Positions 1-8,022 of a stretch of 34,192 nt of DNA are shown in pieces. The DNA lies in NCBI GenBank assembly GCA_027012955.1, contig JALUYL010000084.1, positions 1 to 34,192 on the forward strand, written 5' to 3'. Each line of letters starts with the position of its first letter. Position 1 is the first letter of the stretch. The notes beneath the pieces were generated by a model that saw only the letters and a program-made list of their open reading frames with translations, was not told where the DNA came from and ran no database searches. The stretch comes from Sulfurovum sp. (GTDB lineage Bacteria; Campylobacterota; Campylobacteria; Campylobacterales; Sulfurovaceae). The position numbers and the translations under genes are program-made.

Positions 1-88
1 TATAGATAATTAGCAAATTAGAGGTAGAATATCAGAGATTTTACCTTGTAATGATTTTTTTAAGCTCAAAAATTACTATGAGGAAAAA

Positions 89-790
89 TTAGTCACTTGG
101 GTGGGTTTGAATTTGCAAGTGGCTCTGTAAAATGGACATAATCCCTATCATTGTTTTTTTGTTAATATATTTTTTTATGAAAATAGATATTTGAGATGTT
201 AAAAATAAAATTAATAATATTGAACTTGGTATAACTAATGCAACTCCCCATACAATTAAATAGTAAGCTAACATAATAGCTAAGAAAATATAAACAATAT
301 TGAAAAACGATTCTAACTTATTAGGAAGTTGTATATTGTATTTATTTGATATTTCAAATAATGAATCTGGATATATTGGATTATTATATAAATTAATAGC
401 AACAATAATTAAAAGAAAACCAAAGAAATAAATTATTGGTTTAAATTCTTTAATAGTATCTTTGTGTCTAAAAACTCAATTAAAGGAAAATAGTGTAATT
501 AAAGAAAATAAGAATATGGAAAATAATAAAGCCATCACATATGGATTGTAAATTTTAAGAAATGCCATTAATAGCATTAATACTAAAGATAGACCTCCAA
601 ATTTACTAAAAAGATCAGGAATTATTTTAAATTCTTTTAAAATATCAGCCCGAGAACGCCAATTCAAAAATATATCTAATCCATTTTTAAACTGATTAAA
701 GATTAAGTTCCATGAATTGTTTTTTCTTAAAACTTCCTCAGTGAAAAATATAAATAAGATTGCTTGTATAATCCATAAAAATGCATTCAA
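89..790 (-). pseudogene. Membrane protein of unknown function, interrupted by an in-frame TGA
   Basis: The minus strand reads as one open frame of about 233 codons broken only by TGA at 478-476. The first part (790-476, 104 residues) starts with TTG, preceded by AGGAG at a six-base spacing. It has a hydrophobic N-terminus and two more hydrophobic stretches near residues 65-104. After the TGA the same frame continues with hydrophobic, Ile/Phe-rich segments to a stop at 89, including the 61-residue part that could start at ATG 274. I do not recognise the family. The simplest reading is a multi-pass membrane protein with a nonsense mutation (TGG to TGA would give Trp). Two separate small proteins are possible but the continuity argues against it. 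The last codons run through a 19-bp repeat found again at 27892, so the original C-terminus may be lost. It is more AT-rich than its neighbours, which suggests acquired DNA. Confidence 0.55.
108..126. repeat. 19-bp dispersed repeat, copy 1
   Basis: The 19 bases TGAATTTGCAAGTGGCTCT recur exactly at 27892-27910. Both copies are preceded by a CACTT that can pair with the internal AAGTG (94-98 with 117-121 here), and both are followed by a similar A-rich stretch ending in CAT. This copy forms the end of the interrupted membrane gene. The origin is unknown. Confidence 0.6.
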
Positions 791-849
791 TTTTTACTCC
801 TAACATATGTATTAGATGACATTATGTCCTACTAATTCGTAATTTTTGT

Positions 850-855
850 ATTATA
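850..855 (-). promoter_or_regulatory. -10 box for the minus-strand membrane gene
   Basis: The minus strand reads TATAAT here, inside the near-palindrome spanning 848-863. A start site near 843 would give a leader of about 50 bases before the TTG at 790. No convincing -35 is visible, as is common for sigma70 promoters in this phylum. Confidence 0.45.
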
Positions 856-998
856 AAGTATACAAAAAATATTTGCCTGTCAGATTAAATCAATATATAC
901 TAGATATTTATGAGAGGATAGTGTGTCTTATCAGCACTCCACACCAACCCCACACCACAAACGCTATCATAAATCATAAACAAATTTAGGAGGACATG

Positions 999-3344
999 AT
1001 GGCTCTTATACTCTCTATACTTATCGTTTCTTTGGCGTTGGCATTTTTTGCTGCGCCTTTGTGGGCTTGGTTTTTGGCTTTGGGTGTTTTGTTACTGGGT
1101 ATAGGAGCAGGAGTGCTTTGGTGGGTAGTCGCTGTGGCGCTTGCTTTGCTGTTTTTGCATAGACCTACACGGGTGAAACTCATAACCAATAATCTCTTTA
1201 AGTTTATAGAAAAAAATGGACTCCTCCCTAAGATATCTGAAACAGAAAAGACAGCCCTTCGCGCAGGAGATGTGTGGGTAGAAGGGGAGCTTTTTTCGGG
1301 GAAGCCTGATTTTAAAAAAATCTTTGCCAATCCTTACCCGACACTGAGTCAAGAAGAACAGGACTTCATAGATAACGAGGTGAACGAAGTCTGCGCTATG
1401 ACTTCTGACTGGGAAGTCTTTGAAAAGCGTGATTTGCCAAAAGAGGTGTGGAAGTACCTCAAAGAGAAGAAGTTTCTAGGGATGATCATCCCCAAAGAGC
1501 ATGGAGGTCTTGGGTTCTCTGCCTATGGACACTCTTGTGTCATAGAAAAACTCGCTTCACACTCACAAGTACTTGCCATTACGGTGATGGTACCTAACTC
1601 TCTTGGCCCTGCTGAACTACTCCTGCACTATGGAACAGAGTCACAAAAAGAACACTACCTATCTAGACTGGCTGATGGTCGTGACATCCCTTGTTTTGCA
1701 CTCACAGAACCTGAAGCAGGTTCTGATGCAGGCTCCATACAGTCTGAGGGTGTAGTGTTTAGAGATGAAGATGGAGAGATGAAGATACGTCTGAACTTTG
1801 AGAAGCGTTACATTACCCTCTCTTCCATAGCTACCGTAATAGGGCTTGCATTTGTACTCAAAGACCCTGAAAAACTTTTGGGTAAAGGAGAAGAGTGGGG
1901 CATTACTTGTGCTTTGGTAGATGCAAAGAAAAAAGGCATTGACCAGACACGCCGACATGACCCGTTAAATGTACCGTTTGTCAATGCACCACTTGTGGGT
2001 AAAAATGTCATCATAAGCATAGACGATGTGATAGGTGGAGAGTCAGGGCTTGGTAATGGTTGGCAGATGCTTATGGAGTCTTTGGCTGTGGGGCGTGGTA
2101 TATCGTTGCCAAGTACCAGTACAGGTGGCTCAAAACTTGCTACCTATGTGGCTTCTACCTACTCTGTGGTACGGTATCAGTTTGGGCTTAGCATCGCTAA
2201 GTTTGAGGGTATCGCCGAAGTGCTTGGGCGTTTGGGTGCGAGTACCTATATGCTTGATGCGGCGAAGACCTTTACACTAGGAGCCATCAACGATGGTAAA
2301 AAACCTGCTGTTGCCAATGCCATTATGAAGTACGAGAGCACAGAGATGTTTCGTAAAAATGTACTGGATGCCATGGACATACAAGGTGGAGCATCCATTA
2401 GTAGAGGCCCTCGTAATTTGTTGGCTCATGCGTACTTTGGTGCACCAGTGGCTATCACGGTAGAGGGAGCGAATATTATGACTAGAACGCTCATCATGTT
2501 TGGGCAGGGGATGATACGTTGTCACCCTTATGCCTACTCTCAGATAGAAGCGTTGGAGTCTGGAAATGTGCAGTATTTTGATGATTTGCTCTTTACACAT
2601 ATAGGACATGTGGTACGTAACAAAGCTATAGCATGTGTGATGGGTGTGACACGTGGGTATGCACATGCGACAGTGAGTCAAGGTAAAGCCAGACGGTATG
2701 AACAAAAGCTCGCTTGGGCTTCTGCGAAGTTTGCTTTTTTCTCAGATGTGGCACTAGGGTTATTAGGTGGAACACTCAAACGTAGAGAGTCAGTCTCTGG
2801 ACGTTTTGGTGACATTTTGGCACAGATGTACTTCATCACCGCGGCACTGAAGCGTTTTGAGATTGATGGTCGTCCTAAGAGTGATGAAGTTTTTTTAGAA
2901 GTAGCAGTCGAAGATGCCTTTGGCAAGATAGATGTTGCCTTTAGAGGCATTTTTGAAAACCTTGCGGGAGGTGTACTTGGCATACCGTTTAAACTTATGG
3001 GCTTTTGTACACGGCTGAACCCTATGGGTAAAACCATGAAAGACATAAACCTACATGCCATAGCAAAAGTACTGAGTGAAGATGACGCTGTGAGAGAACG
3101 AGTATGCGGAAACATCTATATGGGTGAGAGACCTACGCAGTTACTAGAAGCTACCCATGCGATGCAGGCGGTTAAAGAACTCTTAGTCAAAGAAAAACAA
3201 GATGAAAAGCTTACGACCAAAGAGACGCGAGAGCTTAAAAGTGCAAGAGCTTTACAAAAAGAGATTATCACAGTAGATAGTTTTAAACATAACGACTACT
3301 TTAGAAAACCAAAAACGGTACGTAAAAGTACTAAAAAGGTTTAA
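999..3344 (+). CDS. fadE: FadE-type acyl-CoA dehydrogenase
   Basis: This is a membrane-associated acyl-CoA dehydrogenase of the FadE type, which oxidises acyl-CoA to trans-2-enoyl-CoA in the first step of beta-oxidation. Residues 1-55 are strongly hydrophobic (two likely membrane spans). The flavin/substrate motif CFALTEPEAGSDAG lies near residue 230-245. The conserved VEGANIMTRTLIMFGQG block near residue 490 carries the expected catalytic Glu. The remaining C-terminal part matches the DUF1974 region specific to FadE. About 780 residues is close to the 814 of E. coli FadE. Two ATGs stand in tandem at 996 and 999. AGGAGG at 988-993 leaves two bases to the first and five to the second, so 999 is preferred. 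It is followed after two bases by an acyltransferase/hydrolase, so the two are surely cotranslated. No thiolase or hydratase gene is in the window, so a full degradation pathway cannot be inferred. Confidence 0.93.
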   Translation: MALILSILIVSLALAFFAAPLWAWFLALGVLLLGIGAGVLWWVVAVALALLFLHRPTRVKLITNNLFKFIEKNGLLPKISETEKTALRAGDVWVEGELFSGKPDFKKIFANPYPTLSQEEQDFIDNEVNEVCAMTSDWEVFEKRDLPKEVWKYLKEKKFLGMIIPKEHGGLGFSAYGHSCVIEKLASHSQVLAITVMVPNSLGPAELLLHYGTESQKEHYLSRLADGRDIPCFALTEPEAGSDAGSIQSEGVVFRDEDGEMKIRLNFEKRYITLSSIATVIGLAFVLKDPEKLLGKGEEWGITCALVDAKKKGIDQTRRHDPLNVPFVNAPLVGKNVIISIDDVIGGESGLGNGWQMLMESLAVGRGISLPSTSTGGSKLATYVASTYSVVRYQFGLSIAKFEGIAEVLGRLGASTYMLDAAKTFTLGAINDGKKPAVANAIMKYESTEMFRKNVLDAMDIQGGASISRGPRNLLAHAYFGAPVAITVEGANIMTRTLIMFGQGMIRCHPYAYSQIEALESGNVQYFDDLLFTHIGHVVRNKAIACVMGVTRGYAHATVSQGKARRYEQKLAWASAKFAFFSDVALGLLGGTLKRRESVSGRFGDILAQMYFITAALKRFEIDGRPKSDEVFLEVAVEDAFGKIDVAFRGIFENLAGGVLGIPFKLMGFCTRLNPMGKTMKDINLHAIAKVLSEDDAVRERVCGNIYMGERPTQLLEATHAMQAVKELLVKEKQDEKLTTKETRELKSARALQKEIITVDSFKHNDYFRKPKTVRKSTKKV

Positions 3345-3346
3345 TC

Positions 3347-5464
3347 ATGCGATTTGCCTTTGCTGTCTCATCTTTAGCCATAGGACTCATACGTAAGTTT
3401 TCTGGAGCCAATATAACGGTAAGTGGTGAGGCATTACCTGAGTCGCCTGTACTCTTCGTAGCAAACCACTTTACACGTTTTGAAACCTTTGTCGTACCAC
3501 ATGTGTTGTATGAAAAGTATGACAGGACTTCACGCTCTTTGGCAGATGACTCTGTGTTTGTGGGAGCATTGGGTAAGTTTATGTTGTGGGTAGGCGCTAT
3601 CTCAAATAAGAGTAAGAACCGAGACTGCATCATAGTTGAGGACTTGCTGTCTGGGAGTGCAGATTGGGTTATCTACCCTGAGGGATATATGGTAAAAAAC
3701 AAACGTATTACCTTTAACTATGGAGAGTTTTTTACCCATTCTCCTGAGTATGAAGGAGCTGTACATACAGGCGCAGCGGTGATGGCACTCAAGGCTAGGA
3801 TTTTGCAAGAAAGAGCCAGACGCAACCATAATGAAACCCTTAAAGACTTTTGTGGAAAGATGGATATAGACAGTAACAAGATAGACAAGTCATTAAGTGT
3901 AAAGATTGTGCCTATTTCCATTACCTACTACCCCATACGACCAGGACGTAACCGTTTTTTAAATTGGGTCGATACGAAGATAAACCAACGTAACAAACGC
4001 CTCTTTGAAGAACTTGAGATAGAAGTAAACCTCCTTATGAACGCACATATGAACATACGTTTTGGTAAACCTATAGCTTTAGATAACTATATGGATGCAC
4101 TCTTGGAGAATGAAGAAGATATCTACGATGAAACAAAAGTAAATGCCTTCATAGATGCCAAACGTAAAGCTCTGACCAATGACATGATGCAACGTGTCTA
4201 CTCACAGATGCAGATACATTTTGACCATATGTTTATCTTATCATTGGTGACGATGCCTACGGTAAAGGTCTGTCCAACATACCTACGTACACTCATCTAC
4301 AAAAATGCGCGTTCTTTACGTGAATTACCAGACCATAATTTGCACAGTGAACTTCAAAGTGAAGTCTTTAAGCTTATACTCGATGAAAATTATGCACCAT
4401 TTGCCTCTGCCATAGAAGTGGCAGTGAAACAAAAGATACTCTACCAAGACAGTGACGGAGAGTATCTTTTTGACAGAAGTTTGCTTGAAAAAGAGTACCC
4501 CTTCCATAAGGTACGGGTAAAAAATACTCTACAAGTCATACTCAATGAAATTAAATGGCAAAAGAACATTGTCAAAATGGCAGAAGAGAACAGTAAATAC
4601 ACAGAAGCAGAGCTTAAACTGGATAACTTTAGACACATCTCAAAACGTTCGTGGAACTACTTTGAACGTGAGTATCAAGAGTATGTGGGTAAAAAACCAC
4701 GCAGAAATAACAAGGGTGCGCCTATCATACTCTTTGATGAAAAGTTTGATATGGGGGTGGTATTTTCGCATGGGTATATGGCAGCACCCAGAGAGATAGC
4801 CACACTTGCAGCGTATTTGTTTGAGAGAGGTATTAATGTGTATGTACCAAGACTTCATGGACATGCCACTGACCCCAAAGCACTGCTGGATGTCACAGCC
4901 AAAGATTGGGAGACAGACTTTGAACGTGCCTTTACTGCCATGCGTCAGGTCTGCTCCAAAGTCTACATCGGTGGTTTCTCTACAGGGGGGCTTATAGCAC
5001 TCATACACGCAGCACAGTACAAGGTAGATGGGGTCATTTCCATCAATGCTGCGCTTAAACTGCAAGACCTGCGTGTAAGCTATGTGGTACCTACCTTACA
5101 TCTCTTTAATGAGATGGTAGCATATCTTAATGCCAAGGGTATCATGGAATGGATAGACAACTCCAAAACAGAACAACCCTTGGTGAACTACCACAAACAC
5201 CCTTTGGCTTCTGTATCACAACTTGAAAAAGTCATGTCCAAAGTCACAAAGTCTCTCAGTAAAGTTACTGCACCTATACTCATCATACAAGGAGACAATG
5301 ATCCTGTGGTAAAACGCGAGAGTGCAAGGCTCATTTATGATGGTGTACGTTCAGAAGAGAAGAAGTTGTTACTCTTACCTCGTGATAGACATAGTATCTT
5401 GGCAGATGAGAAGTGTGAGGAAGTTTTTGAGGCTGTGTTTGGGTTTATTGAGGCTGCTAAATAG
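3347..5464 (+). CDS. Fused PlsC-like acyltransferase and alpha/beta hydrolase
   Basis: This 705-residue protein joins two lipid enzymes. The N-terminal half has the glycerolipid acyltransferase motifs: N40-H41-x4-E46 (the H-x4-acid motif, here with Glu) and Y110-P-E-G113. This predicts acyl transfer to a lysophospholipid or glycerol phosphate at the membrane. The middle (about 260-450) is helical and unassigned. The C-terminal part from about residue 465 is an alpha/beta hydrolase of the serine aminopeptidase/monoglyceride lipase type. It shows an early HGY motif near 475, the nucleophile elbow GFSTGG with Ser545, an Asp in QGDNDPV near 650 and a His in DRHS near 682. The start lies two bases after the fadE stop. 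Its 3' end overlaps the convergent nuclease gene by eight bases. A role in recycling acyl chains between lipids and acyl-CoA is inference. The substrates are unknown. Confidence 0.85.
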   Translation: MRFAFAVSSLAIGLIRKFSGANITVSGEALPESPVLFVANHFTRFETFVVPHVLYEKYDRTSRSLADDSVFVGALGKFMLWVGAISNKSKNRDCIIVEDLLSGSADWVIYPEGYMVKNKRITFNYGEFFTHSPEYEGAVHTGAAVMALKARILQERARRNHNETLKDFCGKMDIDSNKIDKSLSVKIVPISITYYPIRPGRNRFLNWVDTKINQRNKRLFEELEIEVNLLMNAHMNIRFGKPIALDNYMDALLENEEDIYDETKVNAFIDAKRKALTNDMMQRVYSQMQIHFDHMFILSLVTMPTVKVCPTYLRTLIYKNARSLRELPDHNLHSELQSEVFKLILDENYAPFASAIEVAVKQKILYQDSDGEYLFDRSLLEKEYPFHKVRVKNTLQVILNEIKWQKNIVKMAEENSKYTEAELKLDNFRHISKRSWNYFEREYQEYVGKKPRRNNKGAPIILFDEKFDMGVVFSHGYMAAPREIATLAAYLFERGINVYVPRLHGHATDPKALLDVTAKDWETDFERAFTAMRQVCSKVYIGGFSTGGLIALIHAAQYKVDGVISINAALKLQDLRVSYVVPTLHLFNEMVAYLNAKGIMEWIDNSKTEQPLVNYHKHPLASVSQLEKVMSKVTKSLSKVTAPILIIQGDNDPVVKRESARLIYDGVRSEEKKLLLLPRDRHSILADEKCEEVFEAVFGFIEAAK

Positions 5465-6386
5465 TTGGCATTTTGACTATTTCGTAATCAACTCTTTTCC
5501 CTATTTTTTTCATTTCATCAATATGTTTAATGGCAGATTGATGTATGAAGTCTCCTGAGATAGTATATCTTGCTGTTAATAGACAACTTCTAAGTAATGG
5601 CTTATCTTCTACGAAAGTTCTTGCATCAGTTTGAAACGCTTTAATATCTTTATGCTCAATTTTCCACTTTCCATTTTCATTCCAGTTTTTGCATTGAATG
5701 AGTACGATTTCTTTTTCTTTTTTTGCAATTAAATCAATGCCATGGTCAAGTACGCCTTGTTGCTTACCATATTCACTGACATGATAGCCTCGTGAACGAT
5801 ATACTTTTGCTACATATTCTTCGTATTCTCGACCTTTATTTATCTTCTCCTCATGAGTTGTTTTATGATTACAATTTATAGGATTTTTTAATATTGTTTC
5901 TTGTCTTTTTCGTTCTTGATAAATTTTTTCTTCTGTATTTTGTTTTGTTTGATTTTTAAATTTCTGAGTGAGTGCTTCATTTTCAAGAATATCATCTTCC
6001 CACAATACATATTTCATTTTACTTTGCGCATTATATTTTTGTCTTGCACCATTAAAATTACCTTTTATTGTTGAGAGTATCCATTTTTCCTTGATTTCTA
6101 TCCACTCTAATTTTTGAAAAATTTGATTAATATTTTTTTGTGTAGTTTTAAAATGTCTAGCTACCTCTTTCGTTGTAATTAAGTCACCTACAACTTGATT
6201 GTATTGTTGTTTATATTCATGTTGTGACTTGTATGATTTCTGATGACTTTTTGTGGGTGTATCTTTCCAACTCTCATTGTAGGGTTTATGAAATGGTTTT
6301 TTAGTGGATGGCATACGATTTTTAGTAGTTTTTATATACATAGTAATGGATGCTATAATGATAATTAAAAGGGTAAATTCGAACAT
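5457..6386 (-). CDS. Membrane-anchored Mrr-like restriction endonuclease
   Basis: The 309-residue protein starts with a single membrane span (residues 4-18). A highly charged linker follows, then a helix-turn-helix-like segment (about 68-135) resembling the C-terminal domain of phage antirepressors. The C-terminal domain is of the Mrr type (PD-(D/E)XK superfamily): E187/E189 in a KGREYEEYVA helix, the GIDLIA strand with Asp218, and Q231-C-K233. These are the expected catalytic residues of a DNA-cleaving nuclease. No methyltransferase is nearby, so it could be a methyl-directed nuclease or a DNA-processing enzyme facing the cytoplasm from the membrane. It is Lys/Asn/Ile-rich and more AT-rich than flanking genes, which suggests horizontal transfer. 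It overlaps the upstream convergent gene by eight bases. Fold confidence is good; target and role are unknown. Confidence 0.8.
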   Translation of the reverse strand: MFEFTLLIIIIASITMYIKTTKNRMPSTKKPFHKPYNESWKDTPTKSHQKSYKSQHEYKQQYNQVVGDLITTKEVARHFKTTQKNINQIFQKLEWIEIKEKWILSTIKGNFNGARQKYNAQSKMKYVLWEDDILENEALTQKFKNQTKQNTEEKIYQERKRQETILKNPINCNHKTTHEEKINKGREYEEYVAKVYRSRGYHVSEYGKQQGVLDHGIDLIAKKEKEIVLIQCKNWNENGKWKIEHKDIKAFQTDARTFVEDKPLLRSCLLTARYTISGDFIHQSAIKHIDEMKKIGKRVDYEIVKMPTI

Positions 6387-6442
6387 TATGTCTCTCTGTA
6401 TATAATTTTTTACTGTAAGAAGATTATATCAAAAATAATCTA

Positions 6443-6451
6443 TGCTATTAT
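6443..6451 (+). promoter_or_regulatory. Extended -10 promoter of ychJ
   Basis: TGCTATTAT is an extended -10 box about 30 bases upstream of the ychJ start. The spacer at 6387-6481 also has to hold the divergent nuclease promoter. Confidence 0.4.
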
Positions 6452-6481
6452 ACTAACAATTAAACCACACAGGAAACCCCA

Positions 6482-6943
6482 ATGCAACAACCATGCTACT
6501 GCAAATCAGATAAACCATTCTCAGAGTGCTGTGAACCCATACTTAGAGTGTTAGAGGTGGCTCCAAGTGCTCAGGCGTTGATGAGGTCACGCTATAGTGC
6601 GTATTGTCTGGGAGATGTGAACTACTTGCAAGCCACTACGCATGACCATACGTGGACAGATGAAGAGTTGAAGTTTATACAAGACTGGGCAGACAACAGC
6701 TTTTGGCAACACTTGGAGATAGTAGATGTCTCTGAGGATGTGGTGGAGTTTAAAGCCTACTATATTTTCGATGGGAAGCAACATATGCACCATGAGCGCT
6801 CAACCTTTTTAAAGGTCAATGATATGTGGAAGTATGTCGATGGTGAAATCTATGAAGATAAAATGGAGTTCTTGCGTAATGAAAAGTGTATCTGTGGCAG
6901 TGGAGACAAATACAAGCGTTGTTGTTTTAAACGCCTTGGATAA
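6482..6943 (+). CDS. ychJ: YchJ family protein with two SEC-C motifs
   Basis: This is a UPF0225/YchJ family protein of 153 residues. It has a cysteine motif at each end: CYCKSDKPFSECC near residues 5-17 and CICGSGDKYKRCC near 137-149. The latter is a textbook SEC-C zinc-binding motif as in the SecA tail. The middle contains the family hallmark ALMRSRYSAYCLGDVNYL and an NTF2-like fold (residues about 35-130). The molecular function of the family is not established, so none is assigned. AGGAAA lies five bases before the ATG. It is a monocistronic gene between a divergent nuclease and convergent mltG. The 134 bases after it contain an imperfect CTTGAGC/GCTTAAG hairpin near 6983 but no strong terminator. 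Confidence 0.92.
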   Translation: MQQPCYCKSDKPFSECCEPILRVLEVAPSAQALMRSRYSAYCLGDVNYLQATTHDHTWTDEELKFIQDWADNSFWQHLEIVDVSEDVVEFKAYYIFDGKQHMHHERSTFLKVNDMWKYVDGEIYEDKMEFLRNEKCICGSGDKYKRCCFKRLG

Positions 6944-7077
6944 ACTTGTTGGATAATATTTGGTATATCAATTTCAACAGCTTGAGCTAAATGTGCTTAA
7001 GTTAGATAATCTTTGTTTCCATCTTACATCAGTTATATACAGTTATTATAGTATAACTTCTGAATTAGCGATTGTTT

Positions 7078-8022
7078 TTAACGGGCTTTTCTTATGTTCT
7101 TTCGATGGGTTTTATAATTGTTGGTAAAGTCGTGCACCCCTTTGGCATTTTTCATGAAGTAGAGGTAGTTTGTTTTTGCAGGTTTCATGGCTGCTTTTAG
7201 TGCATCTAGACTTACGGCACCTATGGGAGAAAGGGGTAGACCTTTATACTTGTAGGTGTTGAAACGACTGCTGTCATTTTTTATGCGCTCTGGCGTGACT
7301 TTGATATGGGAGTATTTACCATAGTTTAGTGTACCGTCCATCTGTAAAGGCATCCCTTTTTTCAGTCTGTTAACGATAACAGAAGAGACGATGGGCATCT
7401 CTTTTGCATTGGCAGCTTCTTTTTGTATGATGGACGCGGAGATGAGTATGTTTAGCCACTGCTTTGGACTGTAGGTACCATAAACCTTTTGAGAAATCTC
7501 TTTATATTTCTTTTCAGACTCTGTCACTAAAAAATGCATAAGATGTTTTTCGCTGATACCATAAGGTACATAATAGGTATCGGCATAGACACCCGCTTCG
7601 GGGTAGGTAGAAAAGTGTGTGTATTGTGTTTCAAGTTTTGTTTTGTCGAGTTGAAACTGTTTTGCAAGTGCCTCTATAAAAAGTGTTTTTGTTTCTCCTG
7701 GGATGAGTGTTACTTTTTCCATTTTGGCTTTGGCTGTGGTGAGTTTATAGAGAAAATCAATACGATTTAGTTTACTCTCACCTATGTTTACCCAACCACT
7801 TTGTGGCTTGCCCATGAGCACTAAAAGGTACTTGTCTATGCTAGACACTGCGTACCCCTGTTTACTTAACTGTGTTATAATATGACCAATAGAACCTTGT
7901 GGAACCAAGAGTGTTTTGGTGGTCTTGACAGGAAGTGTAGTATAAAAGGCAAATGAGATGATAAAGACCAGTGCGATATTTTCTGCCCATGCCATCCATG
8001 TGCTTCTTCGTAATACACTCAT
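7078..8022 (-). CDS. mltG: Endolytic murein transglycosylase MltG
   Basis: MltG cuts nascent glycan strands at the outer face of the inner membrane and helps set glycan length. The 314-residue protein has one N-terminal membrane span (about 13-30), a LysM-like region, and the YceG domain. In the motif ASIIQKEAANAKEMP, Glu202 corresponds to the catalytic Glu of the family. The LPLSPIGAVSLDALKAAMKP block near the C-terminus is also characteristic. The ATG at 8022 has AAGGA eleven bases upstream. It overlaps the divergent AsmA-like gene by 65 bases, so its promoter must lie inside that gene's coding sequence. Confidence 0.95.
   Translation of the reverse strand: MSVLRRSTWMAWAENIALVFIISFAFYTTLPVKTTKTLLVPQGSIGHIITQLSKQGYAVSSIDKYLLVLMGKPQSGWVNIGESKLNRIDFLYKLTTAKAKMEKVTLIPGETKTLFIEALAKQFQLDKTKLETQYTHFSTYPEAGVYADTYYVPYGISEKHLMHFLVTESEKKYKEISQKVYGTYSPKQWLNILISASIIQKEAANAKEMPIVSSVIVNRLKKGMPLQMDGTLNYGKYSHIKVTPERIKNDSSRFNTYKYKGLPLSPIGAVSLDALKAAMKPAKTNYLYFMKNAKGVHDFTNNYKTHRKNIRKAR

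Noticed and set aside
2277-2705. 142-codon minus-strand frame inside fadE
   Set aside because: A shadow of a well-supported gene; Cys/His-rich composition is typical of antisense frames here.
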